DNA from: Nitrospira sp.
GTDB taxonomy: Bacteria; Nitrospirota; Nitrospiria; Nitrospirales; Nitrospiraceae
Assembly: GCA_016873495.1 (NCBI GenBank)
Contig: VGXC01000017.1
Span: 1 to 64,000 of the forward strand
Reading direction: 5' to 3'
DNA length: 64,000 nt
The translations under genes were made by a program, and so were the position numbers. The notes below the pieces were generated by a model, which was given only the letters and a program-made list of their open reading frames with translations, was not told the DNA's origin and ran no database searches. This document shows, piece by piece, positions 1 through 8,093 of this stretch. Each line of letters opens with the position of its first letter. Position 1 is the stretch's first letter.

Positions 1-45
1 GATCACATAGACGATCTGCTCCTCGGAGAATTTCGACCGCTTCAT
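1..45 (-). CDS. IS3-family transposase OrfA, N-terminal 15 codons (partial)
   Basis: The reading frame starts at ATG (45-43) and runs off the window. The visible residues MKRSKFSEEQIVYVI match the usual opening of IS3-type OrfA proteins, whose N-terminus is a helix-turn-helix DNA-binding domain (family knowledge). A near-perfect Shine-Dalgarno sequence, AAAGGAGGG, lies at 50-58 just upstream. Whether OrfB and a frameshift signal follow cannot be seen. Confidence 0.7.
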   Translation of the reverse strand, partial: MKRSKFSEEQIVYVI

Positions 46-127
46 GGGTCCCTCCTTTCGCACAGGACCGTCGAAGCCGTCAGTCTACTCTAGTTTTGAG
101 TTGCCGTCGTTTTCCGGGGAGACGTCA
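1..127 (-). mobile_element. Terminal part of an IS3-family-like insertion sequence
   Basis: On the minus strand an element end beginning TGACGTCTCCCCGG can be placed at position 127, and a transposase start codon with a strong ribosome binding site lies 82 bp inside it. The outer 5'-TG end is typical of IS3-family termini. The boundary is inferred because a TPR lipoprotein reading frame loses its character exactly there. The rest of the element lies outside the window, so the second terminus and target duplication cannot be seen. Family assignment rests on the first 15 residues of the transposase only. Confidence 0.6.
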
Positions 128-356
128 CCAGGTTGTACTGGGACGCGGCCGACCGTGGATCGGCTTGGATCGCCGCCGCGCAGTGTTCCCTGGCGGCATC
201 CCATCGGCCCGCGTTGAACTGCGCGATCCCCGCCTCGTTGTGCGCGGAGGTGATCGGATCGGCGCCGGCGGTCGTGGCGAGCGGCGGACTTGCCGCGCAG
301 GCGCCCAACACCAGCAGGCGCAGGAGTCCGACGACGACGCGTCGAGAGCCGATCAT
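90..356 (-). pseudogene. TPR-repeat lipoprotein truncated by the insertion sequence
   Basis: The frame opens at ATG 356 with a lipoprotein signal (hydrophobic segment ending LVLGAC, cysteine about residue 20), followed by one tetratricopeptide-like unit (HNEAGIAQFNAGRWDAAREH). After residue ~76 (about position 128) it enters the insertion sequence and ends at a TAG at 90-92, so the downstream TPR units are lost. Its start overlaps the stop of the upstream CsbD-like gene (ATGA), so the two were translationally coupled. The intact protein would have been an outer-envelope TPR lipoprotein; the truncated one is probably non-functional. The homologous full-length gene is not in the window. Confidence 0.65.
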
Positions 357-613
357 TCCTCTTTCGCCCCGACGATTTTCGGGGACTTCACCTCCTGATA
401 CCCTTCGCACCAGCCGGTCCACTTGACGTACCACCGGTCGGCCCACTGGCTGACGTCGGCCCGCTTCTCGCCGTATGGTTTCTGCAGGACGGTCTGGAAC
501 GCGGCTTGGTGGCCGGCAATCTGCAGCAGATCCTCATCGGTGAACGATCCCCACTGCTTGTGCAGCCGGCCCTTGAGTTGCGTCCAACTGCGTTTGAACT
601 GTTCCTGGTTCAT
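353..613 (-). CDS. CsbD-like stress protein
   Basis: A small hydrophilic 86-residue protein with the CsbD-family opening: MNQEQFKRSW followed by QLKGRLHKQWGSFTDEDL. CsbD proteins are abundant general-stress proteins of unknown biochemistry. The C-terminal half (tryptophan-rich, residues ~50-75) is longer than the usual ~65-residue CsbD. ATG 613 was chosen because AAAGGA lies 6 nt upstream; an ATG two codons earlier would leave no spacing. It lies between a mini membrane protein gene and the truncated TPR lipoprotein, all on one strand, probably one operon. Confidence 0.7.
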   Translation of the reverse strand: MNQEQFKRSWTQLKGRLHKQWGSFTDEDLLQIAGHQAAFQTVLQKPYGEKRADVSQWADRWYVKWTGWCEGYQEVKSPKIVGAKEE

Positions 614-689
614 GCCCATTCCTTTCGTCAGGTCGGGTTTCCCGCGCCGGCTCCGGCGCGGGAATCCTCGTCGGTCGTGTTGCGGTCGT

Positions 690-809
690 TTATGGCTTTG
701 CCTGGTAGGGCTGGCCCCCCATCGGGTGCTTTTCTTCCACAAAGGAGGCCCAGATGGCGGCCCCCCAGGTCAACACCATCAAAGACAATAAGGCTAAGAC
801 TGGATACAT
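690..809 (-). CDS. Small single-span membrane protein (39 aa)
   Basis: This very short frame starts at ATG 809 behind GGGAGGTG. It encodes one hydrophobic helix (residues ~2-22, YPVLALLSLMVLTWGAAIWA) and a short charged tail. No family is recognised. It is supported by its strong ribosome binding site, typical one-helix architecture and position at the head of the CsbD-like cluster. A longer in-frame extension to 884 lacks a good start and is not preferred. Confidence 0.5.
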   Translation of the reverse strand: MYPVLALLSLMVLTWGAAIWASFVEEKHPMGGQPYQAKP

Positions 810-1085
810 GGCGCGCACCTCCCTTTCCGCATCGTGCACAGGCACGACACCGAATGACTGGAGACGGCGGCGTATCAGCGGCAAGACCGGAGAATCAGAC
901 GCGCAGGAAGAACATTGGGAGCGCGAGGGATAGGACAGTCGGCGTGGCTCAATACGTCATAAATTCACGCTACAGGGTATCGGGCACGCTGTCAACGCAC
1001 ATTCCGCGCCGCGATCGTATGGCCCTGATTCCATGCAAGTAAATTTTCGCGCGCCGGTCCGTGTCGCCGACGTTTCACCGTCCTG

Positions 1086-1862
1086 CTAGGGCTTCCAGCC
1101 GGACAGGCAGCAACGCTGCGCCAGCAGAGGCGTGAAACTCGGTAGATCGTCGGACACATTCGTCATGACCTCGTCCGCCAGACGCGGGTCGTCGAAACAA
1201 TCATAGGCATCGTCGAGAAATCCTCCCCGCAGCAACGGATGGTGCAGAAACGCCGGGCCCGGGCCGGTCACGATTTCCAAGGGCTGCTCGGTGACCCGGA
1301 TGCGTGCGAGCCCCAACGTCTCCAGCCACCTGCGGCCTTCGTCCGCCGACGGCCGCTCGGCGATGTAGTCCGCCAGTTTCTTCCGCTCGGCCGACAGCCC
1401 GCGAGCCTCCATGTCTCGGTCGATCCTCCGCCAGAGCGAACCGAACGTGCCGAGCGAGGGAAAGGTCAGCACCAGTTGGCCGCCCGGTTTGAGATGCTCG
1501 ACCAACCCCCGGACCGTGTCGAACCGGTTGGGGCGGAAGAACATGACCGACAGGTTGCCGGTGATGCGGTCGAAGGCCGGCAGGCCGGTCGGGAGCGCAC
1601 GCATATCCAGGCACACGAACCGCAGCCAGGGGAGATGGGGGCCCTGAATCACCCTGGCTCTGGCGACTTGATGCTCGCTCCAGTCGACTCCGAGCACCTG
1701 TCCGGTCGGGCCGACCTGCTCAGCCAGGTAGAAGGCCGGAATGCCGTCGCCGGAGGCCACGTCCAGAATGCTCGCGCCCGGCGCGAGATCCAGATGATCC
1801 AGCAACGTCTCGGCGAAGGGACGGGACCAATAGTCTTGTTTGGGAAGGGACCAACCCCTCAT
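1086..1862 (-). CDS. Class I SAM-dependent methyltransferase
   Basis: 258 residues with the Rossmann-type methyltransferase motif I (ILDVASGDG, ~residues 33-41), the acidic ribose-binding region (VLGVDWSEHQ) and motif IV/V region (FDRITGNLSVMFF; LKPGGQLVLTFPS). The fold and cofactor are clear but the substrate is not; the layout resembles small-molecule or quinone-type methyltransferases of the UbiE/COQ5 fold. ATG 1862 has AGGA upstream; a TTG one codon earlier is also open. The gene stands alone, divergent from the nitrobindin-like gene. Confidence 0.8.
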   Translation of the reverse strand: MRGWSLPKQDYWSRPFAETLLDHLDLAPGASILDVASGDGIPAFYLAEQVGPTGQVLGVDWSEHQVARARVIQGPHLPWLRFVCLDMRALPTGLPAFDRITGNLSVMFFRPNRFDTVRGLVEHLKPGGQLVLTFPSLGTFGSLWRRIDRDMEARGLSAERKKLADYIAERPSADEGRRWLETLGLARIRVTEQPLEIVTGPGPAFLHHPLLRGGFLDDAYDCFDDPRLADEVMTNVSDDLPSFTPLLAQRCCLSGWKP

Positions 1863-2051
1863 CAACGGGCTTCCTGTCTCGCCTGGCCCAGCCTACGCCT
1901 AATCCGCAACCAGGACGCAGCTTACCATGACCCGCGATTTTCTCGCACGATGACTCGACGGACCTTGGCGAATGGATGGCCGATCGCGTATTCTGGCGGC
2001 TGACGGTCTGGGCATCTTCGTCCTCATTATGCTTGCAAAGGGAGGCCTGCG

Positions 2052-2621
2052 ATGGAACAAGGTCAGCTGACACAACTGGGGCCCTTGGCGGCCTTAGCCG
2101 GAGTCTGGGAAGGAGACAAGGGCGACGACGTCGCGCCCTCGGACGACCGAGGGACGGAGCAGAACAAGTTTCGCGAACGGATCACCTTCGAGCCGATCGG
2201 GTCGGTCAACAACCATGAACAAACCCTGTATGGCCTTCGGTATGCGACCACGGCCTGGCGCATCGGGGAGGCGGCCCCGTTTCACGAAGAGGTGGGATAC
2301 TGGCTCTGGGACCCGAAGGAGAAACAAGTCCTGCGCTGTTTCATCGTGCCGCGCGGAGTCTCCGTCATTGCCGGGGGACCGGCGGAACCCACGGCGACAT
2401 CCTTCGCGCTCTCAGCGGAAGTAGGATCGGAAACTTATGGCATCTGCTCGAACCGGTTTCTGGACCGGGAGTTCAAGACGGTCCGTTACGAATTGACCGT
2501 CACCGTCCACGACGACCGGACCTTCACCTATGAAGAGGACACGCAGCTGCGCATCACGGGACAAGCGCACCTGTTCCATCACCGCGACAAGAATACCCTG
2601 AGACGCGTGAAGACCTTCTAA
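2052..2621 (+). CDS. Nitrobindin-like haem-binding beta-barrel protein
   Basis: 189 residues. The N-terminal GVWEGDKG (residues 17-24) is the GxWxG signature of the nitrobindin/THAP4-type barrel (older name DUF1794). The C-terminal AHLFHHRDK supplies histidines where this family places its haem-iron ligand. Family members bind ferric haem and react with NO or peroxynitrite. The insert from residue ~25 to 45 is charged. GGGAGG lies 6 nt before ATG 2052. No partner gene is adjacent, so a nitrosative-stress role is inferred from the family only. Confidence 0.75.
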   Translation: MEQGQLTQLGPLAALAGVWEGDKGDDVAPSDDRGTEQNKFRERITFEPIGSVNNHEQTLYGLRYATTAWRIGEAAPFHEEVGYWLWDPKEKQVLRCFIVPRGVSVIAGGPAEPTATSFALSAEVGSETYGICSNRFLDREFKTVRYELTVTVHDDRTFTYEEDTQLRITGQAHLFHHRDKNTLRRVKTF

Positions 2622-2891
2622 GCTCGGGCGAGTATGGTTCGCTTTACTCCTCAGGGGCGGAGCCTTTCGACCAAGCCCTATGGCAAGACTGGAGGCCCTG
2701 AGCAGGCGAAGGAAAATTCCGAGGAATCTTAGAACGTGGCTTGGTGGATTGCCTCTCTCGGCTCGGAGACAAGGCGCCGGTCGTCGCGAAGGCGGCACCC
2801 CGACATCCTCATCCCGGCGGGCATTTCGTTGAATTGGCTGAAACGGCGGGGCAGAGGTCATTGAGGCCCCGGATGTTGACTGTATAGCCCG

Positions 2892-3143
2892 CTAGCCGAA
2901 TCCCTGAATTGTGAGGCGGCCTCCCTGTCTCCCCCCCGCCAGGGCTGCTTCAACCGTTCCGGAAGGCTCTGAAGTCCCTCCACCAACCGCTACGCCCGCT
3001 GAGTCGGCTGCATGGTCTTCTCGCGGGCAGCCTGTCGGAGCCGACCGCTGCTCCGGTCGTTTCTGCCACTGCTCCAAGATCAGGACCGCCAGCAAGAGCA
3101 TGATCGGGAAGGCAAACGCGAAGTAGAGCATGAGCCACGGCAT
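2892..3143 (-). CDS. Small membrane protein with one transmembrane helix
   Basis: 83 residues starting at ATG 3143 behind a near-perfect AAGGAGGTG. One long hydrophobic helix (residues ~2-23, PWLMLYFAFAFPIMLLLAVL) is followed by a hydrophilic, Gly/Ser-rich tail without a recognised domain. The strong ribosome binding site argues for real translation; the tail may be disordered. No function can be assigned. The 270 bp between it and the nitrobindin-like gene holds nothing recognisable. Confidence 0.5.
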   Translation of the reverse strand: MPWLMLYFAFAFPIMLLLAVLILEQWQKRPEQRSAPTGCPREDHAADSAGVAVGGGTSEPSGTVEAALAGGRQGGRLTIQGFG

Positions 3144-3478
3144 GGTCCCCACCTCCTTGTGTGGTCTCTGACAGGGCACGCCTCCTCGTTTCGCGCTTTT
3201 CCCGCCGCTGGACGAGTTGCCTGCTTGCCCCAATAGACACCTTAATGGAGCAAGCCCAATGCCACGCAGCCAGCATGGAGCTGTATTCGCGGAAACTACT
3301 GATTCGGCACAGGACTGTTACGTGACAGTGCGGAAGGGGTCGAAATTCTTGGGGCTGAGGAGGCCCTCGGTCCTATCCCTTACGATACGCGGCTGAACCG
3401 AGAAGATACAGCCCCTGCACTCGGTGTGAGGCGGAGCTTGATAGAAGTTCGTTTCTTGCGGCGCCCCTAACTACTTTT

Positions 3479-3715
3479 CTACTGCACATACTCAATGCTT
3501 CTGACCCAAATCCTGTGACCCATGCGAGGGTCCGCCATCAATTCCATATTTGAGGACGCCTTTTTATATGCGGGGATTGTTCTGATCCACATCTTTCCGT
3601 TGCCCACCTGTCCCCCTGAATGTAGAATGAACACCTCTCGGTAAGGGCTTGGCTCCTTGTAGGATTGTGTTGTCCGAGAGCATGACCGAAACGACTCGGG
3701 GCACACTGCGCGCAT
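3479..3715 (-). CDS. Possible small ORF divergent from the RND operon
   Basis: A 78-codon frame whose ATG (3715-3713) shares the CATG palindrome with the RND start on the other strand. The product contains segments with ordinary protein composition (for example GQVGNGKMWIRTIPAYKK) rather than the Arg/Ala-rich look of shadow frames, but third-position GC is only moderate and no family is recognised. GAGG lies about 10 nt upstream. It may be a small acquired gene, a degraded one, or chance. Apart from this the 570-bp stretch 3144-3713 holds no clear feature. Confidence 0.25.
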   Translation of the reverse strand: MRAVCPESFRSCSRTTQSYKEPSPYREVFILHSGGQVGNGKMWIRTIPAYKKASSNMELMADPRMGHRIWVRSIEYVQ

Positions 3716-6700
3716 GAACCAGATTGTCCTCATCGCCCTGCGGAGGCCGTACACCTTCGTCGTGCTCGCGATCTTGATCGTGCTGTTCGGAGTCATGTCG
3801 GTGCGTAAATCGCCGACTGACGTCTTTCCGAATATCAAGATCCCCGTCATCTCCGTGGTCTGGTCCTATGGCGGGCTACTGCCGGCCGACGTCTCCGGTC
3901 GCATCACGTTCTACTTCGAGCGCGCCCTGACCTCGACGGTCGAGGGCATCAAGCACATCGTGAGCCATTCCTACTACGGCAGCAGCATCGTCAGCATCTT
4001 CCTTCAGGACGGAGTCAATCTGGCCGGCGCCGAGGCCGAGGTCACGGCGATCGCGCAGACCGTGGTCAAGTCGCTGCCGCCGGACATTTCGCCGCCCATG
4101 ATTATGCGCCTGGAAGCCTCCTCGGTGCCGGTGGCCATGCTGCAAGTCACCTCCGACACAATGACGCCGGCGGAACTCTATAACTTGTCCGTCATGCAAA
4201 TCCGTCCCCTGCTGGTCACAATCCCCGGGGCGATCCTCCCGGCCCCGTACGGGGGCAACCCGGTCATGCTGCTGGTCTCCCTCGATCAGCAGAAATTGCT
4301 CGCCCGACAACTCACCGCGACGGACGTTCACAAAGCCTTCGGGCGTCAAAACATTGTGCTGCCGGCGGGCGACCAGAAGATCAAGGCGACCGATTGGATG
4401 GTCCAGACAAATGCGACGCCGATGCAGGTCGAGGATTTCAACAATATCCCGATCAAGCGGGAAGGCAACGCCTTCATCTACATGCGCGACGTCGCCGACG
4501 TGCGCTTGGCCGGCCCGCCGCAAACCAACGCCGTTTTGGTGGACGGGAAACAGGCCGTCCTGATCGTGGTGATGAAGAGCGGCGAGGCCTCCACCCTGGA
4601 CGTAGTGGACGGGATCAAGAAAGCGATCCCGCGCATTGAAAAAATCGTGCCGCCCGGGGTGAAAATCAAAATCCTCAACGACGCCTCGATCTTCGTCAAG
4701 GATGCGATCACGGACGTGGTGCAAGAAATGGCGACCGCCGCCGCGCTGACCGGCCTCATTGTCCTGCTGCTGCTCGGGTCGTGGCGGGCGACGGTCATCG
4801 TCGCCACCTCGATCCCGCTTGCCATCCTGACCTCGATCATCGGCCTGCACGTGATCGGCGAATCGATGAATCTCATGACGTTGGGCGGATTGGCGCTGGC
4901 GGTCGGCATTCTCGTGGACGACGCGACCGTGATGATCGAAAACATCGATACCCACCTTGCCATGGGCAAGCCGCTGGAGCCTGCGATCATCGACGCCGCC
5001 AACCAGATCGTCATCCCGACGCTCGTCGCCACCCTCTGCATCGCCATCGTCTGGTTCCCGCTTTTTCAATTGAGCGGCGTGTCCGGCTATCTGTTCATGC
5101 CGATGGCGGAGGCGATCATCTTCGCGATGCTGGCCTCGTTTATCCTGTCGCGCACGCTGGTGCCGACCATGGCCAAATATATTCTTGCGGAGCACCACGC
5201 AGCGCAGGAGCAGGAGGGGCAACACGAAACGAAACGTCCCCCAGGCTTCTTTGCCCGCTTCCAGCAAGGCTTCGAGCGCGGTTTCGACCGATTCCGAGAT
5301 CGCTACAATAGCCTGCTCGAACAGGTCGTCGCCCAGCGCGGCGCCTTTGTCGGAGTCTGTCTGGCGATCGCGCTAGCCTCCCTCGTCCTCTACTATTTCA
5401 ACGGCCGCGAATTCTTTCCCGAGACCAAGGCTGGGTCGATGCAGATGCACATGCGGGCGCCGATCGGCACGCGCATCGAGGTGTCGGGACGCGTGGCCTC
5501 CCTTGTTTCCAACGATATCGCGGCGATGCTCCCCGGCCAGGTCGAGGGCATCGTCAGCAATTGCGGCCTGCCGGTCGGGCCGCACAACCTCGCCTTCATC
5601 CCGACGCCGACGATCGGCACACAGGACTGCGATCTGACAATCGACTTGAAAAGCGAAAAGTCGCCGGTCTGGGAGTATCGGCGCATACTCCGCAAAGGCT
5701 TAAAAGAGCGCTATCCTGGAACCGAGTTCACGTTTCAACCGGCCGATCTGACCGCAAAGATCCTCAACTTCGGCTCGCCCTCGCCGATCGACGTGCAGAT
5801 CAACGGCATGGAGATGAACGAGAATTACGAGTTCGCGCGCAAGCTGGCGGGCCGGCTGCGCCAGATTCCCGGCGCCAGCGACGTGACGATTCAGCAAACG
5901 ATGCGCACGCCGACCCTGTTCGTTGAGGGCAACCGCACGTTCGGACTCGGCATCAACCTGTCCGAGAAGGACATCGCCACCAATCTGCTCCTGACGACGT
6001 CCGGCAGCAAGCAGGTGGACCAGCAATACTGGCTCGATCACAAAACGGGGATGACCTACCAGGTCAATATCTATACGCCGCAGCCGCAGCTCACGAGAAT
6101 CCAGGATCTGTTGACCGTTCCGGTCGATCGGGGCGATTTCGGCGCGTCCGGCAGGAAACCGCAACTGCTCGGCAACGTGACCACGCTGTCGGCGGTCGGC
6201 ACGCCGGGCGTGGTGACGCATTCGGACATCATGCCGCTGTTCGACCTCTATGTGTCCGCGGAGGGACGCGACCTCGGAGGCGTGCTGGAGGACGTCAAGA
6301 CGGTGGCCAAGGAGATGGAGCCGGAGCTGCCCCGCAGCGCGGCGCTCGACATCCACGGCCAAGCGGAAACGATGCACAATGCCTATACGGAGCTGCTCGC
6401 CGGCTTGGTCCTGGCCATCGTGTTGGTCTATCTCCTGATCGTCGTGAACTTCCAGTCCTGGCTCGATCCCTTCATCATCATCACCGCCTTGCCCGGCGCC
6501 CTGGCGGGCATCGCCTGGTCTCTGTTCCTGACCCACACGAACATCTCCGTGCCGGCGCTGACGGGCGCCATCATGACGATGGGCACGGCGACGGCCAATT
6601 CGATCCTGGTCGTCTCCTATGCCCGCGAGCGGCTCGAAGCGCACGGCGACGCGCTGCTGGCCGCGGTCGAGGCCGGGAAGGCCCGCATCCGGCCGGTGCT

Positions 6701-6890
6701 CATGACCGCCTCGGCTATGATCATCGGCATGCTGCCGATGTCCATGGGCAATAGCCCCAATGCGCCGCTCGGCCGCGCCGTCATCGGCGGATTGGCGGTC
6801 GCCACCGTGTTCACGCTATTATTCGTGCCCTGCGTGTATGCCATCATCTACAGCCGGCGACCCGCTCGCCAAGAGGACCTGGCTTCATGA
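3714..6890 (+). CDS. RND-family efflux pump, inner-membrane permease
   Basis: 1058 residues, the usual size for an HAE/AcrB-like proton-driven pump. Helix 1 lies at residues ~10-30. A large periplasmic domain follows, then helices with GLALAVGILVDDATVMIEN, whose paired aspartates (D402, D403) are the proton-relay acids of the family. A second periplasmic domain and helices (TGAIMTMGTATANSILVV) complete the duplicated architecture. It pumps small molecules from periplasm or membrane to the outside through the adaptor and outer-membrane channel encoded next. Substrate cannot be read from sequence; it looks multidrug/solvent-like rather than metal (no CusA methionine triad noticed). An 11-codon frame at 3682 ends in ATGA at the start. 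Confidence 0.93.
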   Translation: MNQIVLIALRRPYTFVVLAILIVLFGVMSVRKSPTDVFPNIKIPVISVVWSYGGLLPADVSGRITFYFERALTSTVEGIKHIVSHSYYGSSIVSIFLQDGVNLAGAEAEVTAIAQTVVKSLPPDISPPMIMRLEASSVPVAMLQVTSDTMTPAELYNLSVMQIRPLLVTIPGAILPAPYGGNPVMLLVSLDQQKLLARQLTATDVHKAFGRQNIVLPAGDQKIKATDWMVQTNATPMQVEDFNNIPIKREGNAFIYMRDVADVRLAGPPQTNAVLVDGKQAVLIVVMKSGEASTLDVVDGIKKAIPRIEKIVPPGVKIKILNDASIFVKDAITDVVQEMATAAALTGLIVLLLLGSWRATVIVATSIPLAILTSIIGLHVIGESMNLMTLGGLALAVGILVDDATVMIENIDTHLAMGKPLEPAIIDAANQIVIPTLVATLCIAIVWFPLFQLSGVSGYLFMPMAEAIIFAMLASFILSRTLVPTMAKYILAEHHAAQEQEGQHETKRPPGFFARFQQGFERGFDRFRDRYNSLLEQVVAQRGAFVGVCLAIALASLVLYYFNGREFFPETKAGSMQMHMRAPIGTRIEVSGRVASLVSNDIAAMLPGQVEGIVSNCGLPVGPHNLAFIPTPTIGTQDCDLTIDLKSEKSPVWEYRRILRKGLKERYPGTEFTFQPADLTAKILNFGSPSPIDVQINGMEMNENYEFARKLAGRLRQIPGASDVTIQQTMRTPTLFVEGNRTFGLGINLSEKDIATNLLLTTSGSKQVDQQYWLDHKTGMTYQVNIYTPQPQLTRIQDLLTVPVDRGDFGASGRKPQLLGNVTTLSAVGTPGVVTHSDIMPLFDLYVSAEGRDLGGVLEDVKTVAKEMEPELPRSAALDIHGQAETMHNAYTELLAGLVLAIVLVYLLIVVNFQSWLDPFIIITALPGALAGIAWSLFLTHTNISVPALTGAIMTMGTATANSILVVSYARERLEAHGDALLAAVEAGKARIRPVLMTASAMIIGMLPMSMGNSPNAPLGRAVIGGLAVATVFTLLFVPCVYAIIYSRRPARQEDLAS

Positions 6891-8080
6891 CGCTTCGTGG
6901 CAGACGCATTGCGCTCGCAACCATTTTGATGGTCGGTCTGTACCTCGGCTATCGGATCTATGAGAGCCGACTCGACGCCGCCGCGCTACGCGACGAGACG
7001 CTCGAAGGCGCCGTCCCGACCGTAGCCATTACTCACGCCAAGCCGTCGGCGCCGACCGAGACCATTACGCTCCCCGGCAATGTCGCGGCCTGGTTTTCGG
7101 CGCCGATCTACGCGCAGGTCTCCGGCTACGTGAAGATGTGGCACAAGGATTACGGAGCCCAGGTGAAGACGGGCGACATTCTCGCCGAAATCAACGCGCC
7201 GGCACTCGACGCCCAATACGAGCAGGCCAAGGCGGATCTGGAGGCGGAGCGCGCCAAATTTATCCTCACGGAGGTGACCGCCAAGCGCTGGATCGCGATG
7301 CGCAAATCGCATGCGGTCTCCGAGCAGTCGATCACCGTGCAGGAGCAACACATGAAAACTCAAGCGGCTGTGGTCATTGCCGCGGAGCAAAAAGTCAAGA
7401 ACTTCGAGGCGCTGATTCGGTTCAAGACGATCGTCGCACCCTATGACGGCGTGGTGACCGTGCGCAACATCAACGTGGGCGACTACGTCAACAAGGAAGG
7501 CACGCTCAGCGCCAGCAAAGACAGCAATCTCTTTACCGTGGCCGACGTCGATAGGATGCGCCTCTTCGTCTCCGTGCCGGAATCGTTCGGGTCCTTTCTC
7601 CAGCCGGGCCTGACAGCCGACGTCACGGTGCCGCAACTTCCCAATCGTCATTTCACCGCCAAGTTCCTGACCGTCGCCCGAGGGTTTGACCCGGATACGC
7701 GCACCGCAGTCACCGAATTTACCATCGAGAACGAGGACCGAGCCCTCTGGCCCGGCTCGTACGCCACGGTCCGTCTCACAGTGCCGGTCGACAGGAAAGT
7801 GCTCACGATTCCGTCCAGCGCGCTGGTATTCCAGGAGAAGGGCACGCAAGTGGCCGTGGTGGCGGATGACGGCCGTCTGCATTTCAAATCGATCACCGTG
7901 AGCAGGATTCTCGACTCCACGGTCGAGGTGACGGAGGGGATTTCCACCAGCGACCGCATTGTGAACAACCCCAGCGCCGCGTTGCTCGAGGGCGACAAGG
8001 TGCGCATCGTCACGCCGGCGCCGGGCTATGATTTCGACACGACGGACGCGCCGGGGCCCAAGGAACCATCTGCAAAATGA
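6887..8080 (+). CDS. RND periplasmic adaptor (membrane fusion) protein
   Basis: 397 residues with an N-terminal anchor or signal helix (residues ~8-22), the lipoyl/barrel-sandwich motif (IYAQVSGYVKMWHKDYGAQV), a helical hairpin at ~110-170, and the second lipoyl half (TIVAPYDGVVTVRNINVGDYV). It bridges the RND permease and the outer-membrane factor. Its ATG overlaps the permease stop (ATGA), showing translational coupling in the order permease-adaptor-channel; many RND operons place the adaptor first. Confidence 0.92.
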   Translation: MTLRGRRIALATILMVGLYLGYRIYESRLDAAALRDETLEGAVPTVAITHAKPSAPTETITLPGNVAAWFSAPIYAQVSGYVKMWHKDYGAQVKTGDILAEINAPALDAQYEQAKADLEAERAKFILTEVTAKRWIAMRKSHAVSEQSITVQEQHMKTQAAVVIAAEQKVKNFEALIRFKTIVAPYDGVVTVRNINVGDYVNKEGTLSASKDSNLFTVADVDRMRLFVSVPESFGSFLQPGLTADVTVPQLPNRHFTAKFLTVARGFDPDTRTAVTEFTIENEDRALWPGSYATVRLTVPVDRKVLTIPSSALVFQEKGTQVAVVADDGRLHFKSITVSRILDSTVEVTEGISTSDRIVNNPSAALLEGDKVRIVTPAPGYDFDTTDAPGPKEPSAK

Positions 8081-8093
8081 CGGTCGCCCGCAC

